Made by a program: the position numbers and the translations under genes
The notes under the pieces: model-generated
What the model was told of the DNA's origin: nothing
The model's input: only the letters and a program-made list of their open reading frames with translations
The model's database searches: none
Part shown: piece after piece, positions 44,443 through 53,483 of the stretch
Numbering within the stretch: position 1 is the stretch's first letter
Layout: each line of letters begins with the position of its first letter
NCBI GenBank assembly: GCA_031963405.1
Contig: JASSUJ010000001.1
Location: forward strand, 930,001-994,000
From: JASSUD01 sp031963405
GTDB lineage: Bacteria; Pseudomonadota; Gammaproteobacteria; Burkholderiales; Burkholderiaceae
DNA length: 64,000 nt
Direction of reading: 5' to 3'

Positions 44443-45126
44443 TTAACCAAGCACCGCAGCGCCACCATGCGCGACTGACCAATCAGCTGGCGCATGCAAG
44501 AATTTTTCAACTTCAGTCAAGGTAGTGGTATCAAAGTAGTTAGTTTGCTTAGCGACTCGCAATACATCCCACCAAGTGGCTAACGCGTGCAATTCCACAT
44601 CAATCGCCTTTAGGGTTTGGCGGCTTTCTTTAAAGATATCGTAGTGAAACAGTACAAATACATGATTAAGCACCGCACCCGCACGCCGCAATGCTTCACA
44701 AAAATTGATTTTGCTAAGGCCGTTAGTAGTTAAATCTTCCACCAGCAACACGCGCATCCCTTCTTGCAAGGCACCTTCAATTTGCGCATTGCGACCAAAC
44801 CCTTTGGGCTTTTTACGCACATATTGCATCGGTAGCTCGAGTCGATCGGCTAGCCAAGCGGCAAACGGAATACCGGCTGTTTCGCCACCTGCTACTGAGT
44901 CGATATTCTCCGCCCCAATTTCATCGCGAATAATAGCTTCAGCCATTTTCATCAAAGTCTGACGTTCTTGGTGAAAAGAAATGATTTTGCGGCAATCAAT
45001 ATAAACTGGGCTCAGCGCGCCAGAAGTCAGCACAAAAGGCTTAGCCGCATTGCAGTGCACCGCTTTTATGTCCAGCAGAATCTTCGCTGTCGTATCAGCG
45101 ATCTGTGAGTGATCAAGGTTAGTCAT
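44443..45126 (-). CDS. pyrE: Orotate phosphoribosyltransferase
   Basis: It joins orotate and PRPP to form orotidine 5'-phosphate in pyrimidine synthesis. The 227-residue product has KPFVLTSGALSPVYIDCRKI, the substrate loop GGETAGIPFAAWLADRLELP, YVRKKPKGFGRNAQIEG and the PRPP-binding VLLVEDLTTNGLSK. The family usually shows a D-D in VEDLTT-type motifs; VED is accepted in many members. ATG 45126 matches the usual start. It stands alone, about 500 bp from the MazF-like gene. Confidence 0.95.
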   Translation of the reverse strand: MTNLDHSQIADTTAKILLDIKAVHCNAAKPFVLTSGALSPVYIDCRKIISFHQERQTLMKMAEAIIRDEIGAENIDSVAGGETAGIPFAAWLADRLELPMQYVRKKPKGFGRNAQIEGALQEGMRVLLVEDLTTNGLSKINFCEALRRAGAVLNHVFVLFHYDIFKESRQTLKAIDVELHALATWWDVLRVAKQTNYFDTTTLTEVEKFLHAPADWSVAHGGAAVLG

Positions 45127-45627
45127 AGAGTGAGCCTATTTGGGCAAAGGAAAAGACGAAAGCAAAGGAGATGTTAAATATAAATTTTTATAATTTTACC
45201 TGAGACAGTCATCCCTTCTATAAGAACACTTCCACCGCCTTTAAATTTAAGCCATACAGCTCATCTCCATTTGCTTGAACTGGCAGTCAAATGAGAGTGC
45301 ATCCGCCGAATAAACACCAAAAAACACCACCGCATTAACAAAAAATTAACTGGAGTTAGCGCGCCCCACCCTATATTTTTAGTCTGCTTATTCAATTGAT
45401 TTTTTAGAACCTGTTCAAAGAATTGATTGCCTAAAAGATAGCGCTTTGCCTTGCTGCGAAATGCAAAGTGGCAAAGCCTACGAACAGTGAAATCCTTAAA
45501 TAGAAAGAGATTTTTGGGAGTGCCACACTTTCTAAGTGAAGATCGGATGTTTATCAAAAAGCTGATACTTTTCTAGGCTTGAAAATAAAGTTGGTATTAA
45601 GGAAGCGCTGAATCAATCGCGAGGAAG
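45127..45627. other. Intergenic stretch with a repeat arm near its end
   Basis: No gene can be supported; the open frame at 45261-45557 has no family features. AGAACCTGTTCAAAGAATTG near 45407 recalls an outer arm of family B, and 45599-45632 (GGAAGCGCTGAATCAATCGC then GAGGAAG) is a single arm of the family A subtype seen at 37812. The latter runs into the end of the MazF-like gene. Confidence 0.45.
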
Positions 45628-45993
45628 TCAGACTATTGCTGGATCAATAATGCTCAAAACACGCGAGACAATTTCGTTGGTTGTGTCTTCGTCGAGTGTT
45701 TCAACATAGCGAGCGGTACCCGCTTTTTCACGAGCATTGAGATCAAATGACCTAACATGATTGCATACAGCCACACCATTTGTATCATGTCCTGTAATGA
45801 CAACGGTTAAACCATTATTTCGCGCAAATTGACCGCCGCTGGTAATGGGTACGGTTATCGTCACTCCAAGCGCATTAATTTCTGGCGGCGTGATGACAAC
45901 GAAACGGTGCCTATCTTTCAGTTCCCGACCAGCAACTGGATTCGGATCGATCCAGTAAACATCTCCAGGATGTGCAATTTTGCGTCGAATCAT
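45628..45993 (-). CDS. MazF/ChpB-type mRNA interferase toxin
   Basis: The 121-residue product has the PemK/MazF fold pattern: PGDVYWIDPNPVAGRELKDR near the start (loop and catalytic Arg-Glu context), then RFVVITPPEIN, VTVPITSGGQFARNNG, and the late VCNHVRSFDLNAREK. ChpB/ChpK-like RNases cut mRNA at short sites. The start overlaps the antitoxin stop by four bases (ATGA), implying coupling. The end lies within a single repeat arm (45599-45632), so the last residues may derive from it. The toxin looks intact. Confidence 0.92.
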   Translation of the reverse strand: MIRRKIAHPGDVYWIDPNPVAGRELKDRHRFVVITPPEINALGVTITVPITSGGQFARNNGLTVVITGHDTNGVAVCNHVRSFDLNAREKAGTARYVETLDEDTTNEIVSRVLSIIDPAIV

Positions 45994-46262
45994 AGATGTT
46001 CACGGCCAACAGATTCGCCCTCGTGGGCCCATTCAACTTGCTCATTCAGTCGTGCCATCTGCTCTGGCGTGACGCCTCGTAACAGTTCTTGTAATGAGTA
46101 ACGTTTACGCAAATTTTTAGATACTGGTCTGGCAGTGAAAGCACCTTGAACAACATCAAGTTCTAATTTAGCGCCAGCTTCAATATTAAGCATTTTTAGC
46201 ACACTAGCCGGAATCGTCATCACTGCCGCACCACCTTGTTTGCGAATGTTTACCCTAATCAT
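45990..46262 (-). CDS. MazE/ChpS-type (AbrB-fold) antitoxin
   Basis: The 90-residue product begins MIRVNIRKQGGAAVMTIPAS, the swapped-hairpin AbrB/SpoVT DNA-binding motif. It has a Lys/Glu-rich middle and an acidic, probably flexible tail (LNEQVEWAHEGESVGREHL) that should wrap the toxin. ATG 46262 is chosen because TTGGAGC stands upstream; the longer frame adds 27 unlike residues. It forms a two-gene operon with the MazF-like toxin and probably represses its own promoter. Confidence 0.92.
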   Translation of the reverse strand: MIRVNIRKQGGAAVMTIPASVLKMLNIEAGAKLELDVVQGAFTARPVSKNLRKRYSLQELLRGVTPEQMARLNEQVEWAHEGESVGREHL

Positions 46263-46539
46263 AATAATGCTCCAATTCGCCTCAAATGTGAGACAAATGT
46301 AGCACACCCTGTACGCCTGTGCAATCAATGTAGATATGGGCATAGGAGCTATTATTTTTTGTCGTGACCAAGTTTTAGCAAATTAGCTGATTGCCTATGA
46401 CTTCGCCCCCTCTACCGCCTCCTCAACACAAGGCCATGCCTTTATCTATATAAGCTTGCCACGGCTGTGCTCAAACTTATAGCTAGACTAATGGCTAACA
46501 AGTTGTAAACTACCGTCCCTCCTATCCCAAGTGAAAAGC

Positions 46540-48831
46540 ATGGACGAACAACTCAAGCAAAGCGCGCTCGCCTACCATCAGTTTCCCCGCCCGGGCAAGA
46601 TTGCGGTTACGCCAACTAAGCCTTTATCCAATAGTCTGGATCTTGCGCTCGCCTATTCGCCGGGTGTCGCAGCTGCGTGTGAAGCAATTGAGCAAGACCC
46701 GCAAGCGGTCGCAAAATATACCTCGCGCAGCAATCTGGTAGGGGTAATTACCAACGGTACAGCCGTGCTCGGCTTGGGCAATATTGGCCCGCGTGCGGCC
46801 AAGCCAGTAATGGAAGGCAAAGGCTGCCTATTCAAAAAATTTGCAGATATTGATGTATTTGATCTGGAACTCGATGAGACCGATCCAGACAAATTGATCG
46901 ACGCGATTGCGATGCTAGAGCCAACGCTTGGGGGAATTAATCTAGAAGATATAAAAGCACCTGAATGCTTTTATATTGAAAAGAAACTCAGCGAGCGCAT
47001 GAATATTCCTGTGTTCCATGATGATCAACATGGCACAGCGATTATTGCTTCAGCCGCCATTCTGAATGGCCTTAAGGTTGTCAACAAAGACATCGCCAAG
47101 GTCAAACTAGTTTGCTCAGGAGCTGGTGCAGCGGCGATTGCTTGCCTTAATTTATTAGTGGATTTGGGCTTACGTAAAGAAAATATTCTGGTCGTCGACT
47201 CTAAAGGCGTGATTCATGATGAACGCACAGCCTTAGACCCAAGTAAAGCCAACTATGCAGTTCACACGTCGGCCCGCACGCTGGCGGACGCCATGCAAGG
47301 CGCTGATGTGTTCCTAGGTTGCTCTAGCGCTGGCGTGTTAAAGCCAGAAATGGTGAAGAGTATGGGTGAGCGTCCGTTGATTCTCGCACTGGCTAATCCA
47401 GAACCTGAAATTCGCCCAGAAGTAGCCAAACAAGCACGTCCTGATGCCATCATCGCAACCGGCCGCTCTGATTACCCCAATCAAGTCAACAATGTGCTGT
47501 GCTTCCCGTTTATTTTCCGCGGGGCATTGGATGTAGGGGCGACGCGCATTACAGAAGAAATGAAGCGCGCCTGCGTCAAAGCGATTGCTGAACTTGCACA
47601 AGAGGCCGATCAAGGCGAAGAAGTCGCTAAAGCTTACGAGGGGCATTCTCTTGAGTTTGGGCCAGATTATTTAATTCCTAAACCTTTTGACCCACGCTTG
47701 ATTATTAAGATTGCGCCAGCTGTCGCACAAGCTGCAATGGATTCTGGCGTGGCAACGCAGCCAATCAACGATATGGATGCGTACCGCGAGCAGCTAGCTG
47801 CCACGGTCTACCGCACCAGCATGGTGATGCGACCCGTCTTTAGCGCGGCCAAAGCGCAGCCTGCCCGTATTATCTTTGCTGAAGGCGAAGATGAACGCGT
47901 CTTGCGCGCTGCCCAATTTGTGTTGCTGGAAAAAATTGCGAAACCGATTATTATTGGCCGACCAGCTGTCGTAGAGATGCGTTTGCGGAAAATCGGGTCA
48001 AAACTAAAAGCGCATGAAGATTTTGAAATCATCGATCCAGAAGACGATACGCGCTACCAAAAATGCTGGCAAGAATACCATCAACTAGGCGCTCGCGCAG
48101 GCGTTACGCCGGAAGCTGCAAAAGCTGCGTTGCGTAAATTTAATACCTTAATTGGTGCCATCCTGATTCGCCTAGGCGACGCCGATGGCATGATCTGTGG
48201 TTTAGTTAACCCCTACCACAACCACTTGCAATATATTGAGCAAGTGCTTGGCCGCGCAGCCGATGTTAACCATTTTGCAGCAATGAATTTATTGATGCTG
48301 CCTGGTCGCAATCTGTTCATTTGTGACACTTATGTCAATGAACAGCCCAATGCCGAGCAACTAGCAGATATGACTATTTTGGCTGCCCGTGAAATCGAAC
48401 GCTTCGGCATAACGCCCAAAGTCGCGCTACTTTCTAGCTCAAACTTTGGCAGCATGCCAAACGCTTCATCTCAGCGCATGGCACAAGCCCGCACGCTGAT
48501 CAATGCACGTGCACCTGACTTAGAGATTGATGGTGAAATGCATGGCGATGCCGCTTTATCCGAAGTCATTCGCAAAGCGGCTTTCCCTGGCACCACCTTA
48601 TCTGGCGAAGCTAATTTATTAATTATGCCCAACCTAGAGGCTGCCAATATCGCCTACAACCTATTAAAAGTGACCAGTGGTGACGGCGTTACCGTTGGGC
48701 CTTTCTTATTAGGTGCGGCCAAGCCTGTTCATATCCTGACGCCAGCTTCAACTGTGCGACGCATCATCAATATGACTGCTGTCGTTTCAGCTAGCTTGCG
48801 GGCTCAGAAAAAACAAACAAAAAATCCGTAA
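46540..48831 (+). CDS. maeB: NADP-dependent malic enzyme with phosphotransacetylase-like domain (MaeB)
   Basis: It oxidatively decarboxylates malate to pyruvate, linking the TCA cycle to gluconeogenesis and NADPH supply. The 763-residue product has SLDLALAYSPGVAAACEAIE, GNIGPRAAKPVMEGKG, FHDDQHGTAIIASAAILNGL and the NADP fold VKLVCSGAGAAAIACLNLL. From about residue 430 a phosphate acetyltransferase-like domain follows (RIIFAEGEDERVLRAAQFVL, then TVGPFLLGAAKPVHILTPAS). That domain is regulatory in studied MaeB proteins. ATG 46540 gives the family start MDEQLKQSALAYHQ; a GTG lies three codons upstream. Confidence 0.96.
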   Translation: MDEQLKQSALAYHQFPRPGKIAVTPTKPLSNSLDLALAYSPGVAAACEAIEQDPQAVAKYTSRSNLVGVITNGTAVLGLGNIGPRAAKPVMEGKGCLFKKFADIDVFDLELDETDPDKLIDAIAMLEPTLGGINLEDIKAPECFYIEKKLSERMNIPVFHDDQHGTAIIASAAILNGLKVVNKDIAKVKLVCSGAGAAAIACLNLLVDLGLRKENILVVDSKGVIHDERTALDPSKANYAVHTSARTLADAMQGADVFLGCSSAGVLKPEMVKSMGERPLILALANPEPEIRPEVAKQARPDAIIATGRSDYPNQVNNVLCFPFIFRGALDVGATRITEEMKRACVKAIAELAQEADQGEEVAKAYEGHSLEFGPDYLIPKPFDPRLIIKIAPAVAQAAMDSGVATQPINDMDAYREQLAATVYRTSMVMRPVFSAAKAQPARIIFAEGEDERVLRAAQFVLLEKIAKPIIIGRPAVVEMRLRKIGSKLKAHEDFEIIDPEDDTRYQKCWQEYHQLGARAGVTPEAAKAALRKFNTLIGAILIRLGDADGMICGLVNPYHNHLQYIEQVLGRAADVNHFAAMNLLMLPGRNLFICDTYVNEQPNAEQLADMTILAAREIERFGITPKVALLSSSNFGSMPNASSQRMAQARTLINARAPDLEIDGEMHGDAALSEVIRKAAFPGTTLSGEANLLIMPNLEAANIAYNLLKVTSGDGVTVGPFLLGAAKPVHILTPASTVRRIINMTAVVSASLRAQKKQTKNP

Positions 48832-48848
48832 CCAAGGAAATCACTAAA

Positions 48849-48887
48849 TACGCCGCTCGCACAATTATTAAAATAAAGAGCGGCGTA
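48849..48887 (+). terminator. Hairpin after maeB
   Basis: TACGCCGCTC pairs with GAGCGGCGTA, starting about 18 bases past the maeB stop codon, with a 19-base loop. No long T-run follows. Confidence 0.6.
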
Positions 48888-49198
48888 ATCACTCTGCATT
48901 ATTCACCAGTAAAATTAAAAAATTCCATTTAATAGATATTTAATTAATAAATATTTATTTAATTTTAAAAAACGAAAGAATTTTTAAAATAAATTACTTG
49001 ACCTTCTAAAAAACTAGGTTTTTAGGCGTAGCTCTTCTTCTTTTTTAGTTGAAGAAAGGCATACTTTAAAAGTCTATAATTTCACGAAGAAATTACCATT
49101 CGAGAATTAATATTAATTAATTTTATAAAAATACTCTTATATAAACATGAGATTGATTAAATTTATTCAACGCACCAGATAATCTCATTGAGTTCAAA
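48888..49198. other. Very AT-rich intergenic stretch
   Basis: No gene or repeat seen. The marked AT richness continues into the methyltransferase gene and suggests that both came in together. Confidence 0.45.
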
Positions 49199-49774
49199 TT
49201 AATATATTTTGCAAACTAAAAACTCTCCTTTTCCAACAGGAACAAGAGAAGTTAAAAACTGAGAATTTGAATTAAAGTAATTCATAAAAGAATTCAACTC
49301 TTCCTGGTGTGAAATCGCATTATCACAAATGATTAATCCGCCAATATTTAATATCCCAAGAATGTCTTCAACCATTAACATATAATTTGAACGATCCGCA
49401 TCCAAAAATATTAAATCGAATGGTTCTAACTTCTCAGAAATAATCTCTTGTGCACTTCCTTGAAGTAATGTGATTTTATCTATCAGTCCAGATTTTTTAA
49501 AGTTATCCTTGGCTTGCTGACACTTTGCTAAGCATTTTTCGATGGTATATATATGACCATTTTGTTCAATACCGGAAGCAAGCCATAATGTTGAGTATCC
49601 GTTGGAAGTGCCAACTTCTAAAATCCTCTTGGCTCTCGTTGCTTTTATTATTAACTTAAGAAACTGACCGGTATCACGAGTTATATTTAGAAATTTTTTG
49701 TTTTTATCAGTTTCTATTAGGTCATTCTCATAACCTAATTTTTCAAGTTCGATTAGCAAATGATCTAATTTCAT
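49199..49774 (-). CDS. O-methyltransferase family 3 (CCoAOMT-like), AT-rich
   Basis: The 191-residue product has a SAM-binding Rossmann motif RILEVGTSNGYSTLWLASGI, then IYTIEKCLAKCQQA, FDLIFLDADRSNYMLMVEDI and GGLIICDNAISHQEE. These are the three motifs of the small cation-dependent O-methyltransferases, with the Asp residues that hold the metal. The substrate is unknown. ATG 49774 is preferred; an in-frame ATG at 49804 would add ten residues. Composition is far more AT-rich than the flanking maeB and topB, and neither neighbour is related, so recent acquisition is likely. Confidence 0.85.
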   Translation of the reverse strand: MKLDHLLIELEKLGYENDLIETDKNKKFLNITRDTGQFLKLIIKATRAKRILEVGTSNGYSTLWLASGIEQNGHIYTIEKCLAKCQQAKDNFKKSGLIDKITLLQGSAQEIISEKLEPFDLIFLDADRSNYMLMVEDILGILNIGGLIICDNAISHQEELNSFMNYFNSNSQFLTSLVPVGKGEFLVCKIY

Positions 49775-50272
49775 CTCTATTCCATCCTTTAGAAAGGATA
49801 TCATCTGGCATAATTATTTATAATATAGCTTCCTAGCAGCAATAAAGCTCCCCCCAACTGATCAAATCCCCTAAACGGACCAGTTCATGTTTCATGATTG
49901 ATCTGTTCTTTTAGCAGTTGTCTAAACATATCTGCCTCAATCCCTCGCGCTCTCGGTCCCGTTCACTCCTCATCGCTAATTGCAGGGTTTATTTTCTTTA
50001 TATGCCAGTTTCTTGCAATTTATACCATCCTATCTCGACGAAAAAACTTGACTACAAAAGTACTTACGAATTATTCAGGGATGACTCATTAATCTATTTA
50101 GATTTGCTGAGTTTGAACGTTAGAAACACCCGCAGCCATATTAATAATGCGTCTACTAAGTAGTATTGCGGCACAAGCAGAGAAAAAGGATAAGACAGGC
50201 GGCGACTAGATAATCAAACACTAACAATTTAGCACCATCAATAATGGCAAATCATAAAGATCAAAATTGACA
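49775..50272. other. Intergenic stretch, nothing recognised
   Basis: About 500 bases of mixed AT-rich DNA. Short plus-strand frames overlap one another and show no family motif. No repeat-family copy was found. Confidence 0.4.
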
Positions 50273-50318
50273 AAGGAAAAGGCCATCTAAAAAATTAGAT
50301 GGCCTTTTCCTTTTTTAA
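50273..50318. terminator. Strong bidirectional-type terminator after topB
   Basis: A 19-bp perfect stem, AAAGGAAAAGGCCATCTAA pairing with its mirror, has a tiny loop. The plus strand is followed by TTTTTT, and the minus strand ends in CCTTTGTC. It lies eight bases beyond the topB stop, so it ends that transcript. Confidence 0.9.
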
Positions 50319-50326
50319 TGCGCAAG

Positions 50327-52900
50327 CTATTTTTTTGTTGCTGCTTTCACTGCAGTTTTTTTCACTGCCGTTTTTTTGGCTACGGTTTTTTTCGCTGCCG
50401 TTTTTGTACTTGTAGTCTTTTTAGCTGCGGCTTCTTTTTTTTCAAATTCGAAGCTAATTGAGCCATCTTCTTTCTTCACCAAAAATGCTTTGAAAAGCCG
50501 GCCAGTGCGGGCAGATTTAAAGCCTGTGAGTAAATCAGTACGGCCAGCCGTCAGTAATTTTTCCATTTGAGCGCGGTTGATTTCCTGCTGCAAAACTATC
50601 GTGCCCGAGCGGAAGGTGCAGGTCTTCGGTGTTGCCACGGTGTTTTCGCAGATATAGCTCATGCCGTGCTCAAACACTCGGCCATTACACTTCGGACACA
50701 GGCCAATAGGTTCTTGCGTCGAAAAGTCTGGTGCTGGGCCGGTCTGCTCAGCTGATTCTTGGCCAAAATCAAATTCGAGCTTGTAATTGTTGGTAGCTTC
50801 GTCTCGCCCCAGCTTTAAAATGGCTGAGAAAGGCCGCCCCATTTTGCTACGGAACCCTGAAAGGGGACCAATTTGCTTGTGCTCCAGCAATTGCTCGGCT
50901 TCGCTGCTTTCTAGTTGGCGGCTACCGGGTGTTTTGCCAATCGAGAAATCACATTTAGTACAAGCGAAGCGCCGATAGTTTTCTTTAACTTGCGCGCCAC
51001 AATGGGGGCAAGGCGTCTCTAGTGTTACGTAGTCACCTGGCACAGTGTCAGAGTCGTACTCTTTCGCACGCTTGACGATCATTTGCGTCATGCGGGCAAT
51101 TTCGCGCATAAATTCATCGCGTTCGAGCTTGCCCTGCTCTATTTGCGCTAGTTTAGATTCCCATTCGCCAGTTAATTCTGGGGCAGTCAATTCTTCAACA
51201 TCTAAGCCATGCAGTAATGTCATGAGTTGGAATGCTTTCGCCGTCGGTATCAGCTCACGCCCTTCACGCAATAAGTATTTTTCTGCGAGTAATCCTTCAA
51301 TAATCGCCGCACGCGTAGCAGGTGTGCCTAAGCCTTTTGCTGCCATGGCTTCGCGCAGTTCGTCATCTTCGATCAGCTTGCCTGCCCCTTCCATCGCTGA
51401 TAGCAATGATGCTTCGTTATAGCGAGCGGGTGGTTTAGTGACGAGTTGATGTACGTTGACTTTGTCTGTCTTTACTTTTTCGCCGTTGATAATCGCGACT
51501 AAATTAGCGTCTTCGCCCTGCACCTCACGACCATAAATTTCTAACCAACCAGGTGCTTTGAGTACTTTGCCTTCGGTTTTAAAATGATGGCCGACAACCT
51601 CAGTCACACGCGTAGTCACTTGATATTCAGCTGCTGGGAAGAAGACAGCGAGGAAGCGTTTAACCACTAAGTCGTATAGCTTTTGCTCGGGCTCTGATAG
51701 GTTTTGCGGCGCTTGCAACGTGGGAATAATTGCAAAGTGATCACTAATTTTTGCATTATTGAACACGCGCTTATTCGGCTTGACCCAGCCCTTCTCAAGT
51801 ATTTGCTTGGCAAATGGCTGAAAATGCTGGCTCTCCCGGCTTTCTTTAAGCATCGCAAGCGTATCTTTGGCCGTGCCAATGTAGTCTTCTGGCAACGCAC
51901 GTGAATCGGTACGCGGGTAAGTCAGTACTTTGTGCTTTTCGTACAGCGCTTGCGCGATCCCTAAGGTGTTTTTCGCTGAAAAACCAAAACGACCGTTGGC
52001 TTCACGTTGCAGGCTGGTTAAATCGAATAGCGGTGGAGATAGTTGCGCGGATAGTTTTGATTCTTCAGTAACCGTACCTGTCTTACCACGGCATGCGGCC
52101 ACAATCGACTCAGCCGCCGCTGCGCTCCACAGGCGCACATCGCGTTGCTCAGGATCAAATTCATTTTTTTTGAATTTCGGATCAAACCAGCGGCCTTCAT
52201 AAAGGCCCGCCGCGCAGATAAATTCAGCTTTGACTTCCCAATAATCACGCGGCACAAAACCACGAATTTTTTTCTCGCGTGACACAACAATCGATAAGGT
52301 CGGCGTTTGCACTCGCCCAACTGTAGTGAGAAAAAAGCCACCATCTTTATTATTAAAAGCAGTCATGGCTCGCGTGCCATTGATGCCAACCAGCCAATCC
52401 GCTTCCGAGCGGCAACGCGCCGCCGCACTCAGGGGCTGCATCTCTTCATCACTACGCAAACGGCTAGCAAAACCTTCCCGAATTGCCTGGGGCGTCATCG
52501 ACTGCATCCAGAGCCGTTTGATAGGTTGCTTGGCTTTCGCATGTTGCACGATATAGCGAAAAATCAGCTCGCCCTCACGCCCCGCGTCACACGCATTAAT
52601 CAGGCTATCGATGTCTTTACGTCGCAAAAGTTTGGTCAGCATCTTGAGGCGAGATTCACTTTTCGCGATAGGCTGCAAATCAAAATGCGGCGGAATCATC
52701 GGTAAATGCGCAAAGCTCCATTTGCCACGTTTCACGTCATATTCTTGCGGCACGGTAATTTCAAGCAAATGACCAATAGCTGACGACAACACATATTTGT
52801 CGCTCTCGAAATATTCGTCATGCTTAGTAAAGCCACCTAAGGCGCGCGCAATATCATTCGCAACCGAAGGCTTTTCCGCAATGATTAAAGTTTTAGACAT
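50327..52900 (-). CDS. topB: DNA topoisomerase III TopB
   Basis: A type IA topoisomerase that decatenates DNA. The 857-residue product begins SKTLIIAEKPSVANDIARAL (TOPRIM) with INACDAGREGELIFRY. The active-site tyrosine is in HKVLTYPRTDSRALPEDYIG near residue 333. Zinc-type pieces follow (CPHCGAQVKENYRRFACTKC near 640, CPKCNGRV near 745). The tail is a low-complexity run of Lys/Ala/Thr (AAKKTVAKKTAVKKT), probably DNA-binding, as in some Burkholderiales. ATG 52900 gives the conserved start. A family A palindrome lies 60 bp upstream. Confidence 0.96.
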   Translation of the reverse strand: MSKTLIIAEKPSVANDIARALGGFTKHDEYFESDKYVLSSAIGHLLEITVPQEYDVKRGKWSFAHLPMIPPHFDLQPIAKSESRLKMLTKLLRRKDIDSLINACDAGREGELIFRYIVQHAKAKQPIKRLWMQSMTPQAIREGFASRLRSDEEMQPLSAAARCRSEADWLVGINGTRAMTAFNNKDGGFFLTTVGRVQTPTLSIVVSREKKIRGFVPRDYWEVKAEFICAAGLYEGRWFDPKFKKNEFDPEQRDVRLWSAAAAESIVAACRGKTGTVTEESKLSAQLSPPLFDLTSLQREANGRFGFSAKNTLGIAQALYEKHKVLTYPRTDSRALPEDYIGTAKDTLAMLKESRESQHFQPFAKQILEKGWVKPNKRVFNNAKISDHFAIIPTLQAPQNLSEPEQKLYDLVVKRFLAVFFPAAEYQVTTRVTEVVGHHFKTEGKVLKAPGWLEIYGREVQGEDANLVAIINGEKVKTDKVNVHQLVTKPPARYNEASLLSAMEGAGKLIEDDELREAMAAKGLGTPATRAAIIEGLLAEKYLLREGRELIPTAKAFQLMTLLHGLDVEELTAPELTGEWESKLAQIEQGKLERDEFMREIARMTQMIVKRAKEYDSDTVPGDYVTLETPCPHCGAQVKENYRRFACTKCDFSIGKTPGSRQLESSEAEQLLEHKQIGPLSGFRSKMGRPFSAILKLGRDEATNNYKLEFDFGQESAEQTGPAPDFSTQEPIGLCPKCNGRVFEHGMSYICENTVATPKTCTFRSGTIVLQQEINRAQMEKLLTAGRTDLLTGFKSARTGRLFKAFLVKKEDGSISFEFEKKEAAAKKTTSTKTAAKKTVAKKTAVKKTAVKAATKK

Positions 52901-52962
52901 GGCAAATCTTAAAAGCTCTGAGCAAAGTAAAGGGAAGTCTCAAACAGAAAAACCAGCTTGAG

Positions 52963-53070
52963 TTAAGGAAAAGCTACAAAGCCCCTTGGGCAAGGAATGC
53001 CGATGCAGACAGTACACTAGTACGGCAAGAAGGCATGACGCCGCCCAAGGGGCTTTGTAGCTTTTCTTAA
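52963..53070. repeat. Palindromic repeat family A, full copy upstream of topB
   Basis: The arms TTAAGGAAAAGCTACAAAGC then CCCTTGGG mirror CCCAAGGGGCTTTGTAGCTT then TTCTTAA almost perfectly. The core has GCAAGGAATGCCGATGCAGA, CAGTACACTAGTAC and GGCATGACGCCGC. The core matches other copies while the arms do not. Confidence 0.88.
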
Positions 53071-53274
53071 GCAAAAACGGGAGCATATACCTAATAGCTC
53101 AGGATTTCGAGCAGAAACTGCCCTAAATTAGAGTCTTTTAGAAATTTTGAGCACTTTTAATGACAGATGGACTAATGCGTAGTGAGGCCGAAATAGCCTG
53201 CTACTCAGAAAAAATTGGAGAGCTGCTGAGAGTCTATTCAACATCTCAAAAAATATGACAAGTAGAGGTGAGAA

Positions 53275-53390
53275 GCCGGCATGTTGGGTTTCCTCCGTCA
53301 CCCCAATCTTGTATCTTTAAACCTACGAATAGGACAAAGGTTGGGGTACAGCGTTTTATTAAATACGGAACCCCAACAGGCAAATCACGA
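53275..53390. repeat. Repeat family C, best copy
   Basis: It shows GGCATGTTGGGTTTCCTCCG, TCACCCCAATC, then GGTTGGGGTACAGCG and ATTAAATACGGAACCCCAAC. CCTCCGTCACCCCAA matches the right arm at 35705-35725, and ATTAAATACGGAACCCCAAC matches 21217-21236. Confidence 0.7.
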
Positions 53391-53483
53391 GCTTCTAATT
53401 TTTTTGTTAAGACATCAAACAGATTCTAAATAGTGAGCTGCATACAGCAACTCATCTTTATACAAACCATTGACTTACCTTGT

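Noticed and set aside
45261..45557. Open frame of 98 codons on the minus strand between pyrE and the MazF-like gene
   Set aside because: No family motif and no ribosome site, and it overlaps a repeat-like AGAACCTGTTC block. Probably a chance frame.
50376..50570. Plus-strand frame opposite the topB tail reading as a hydrophobic peptide
   Set aside because: Arises from the Lys/Ala repeat of TopB on the other strand, with no independent support.
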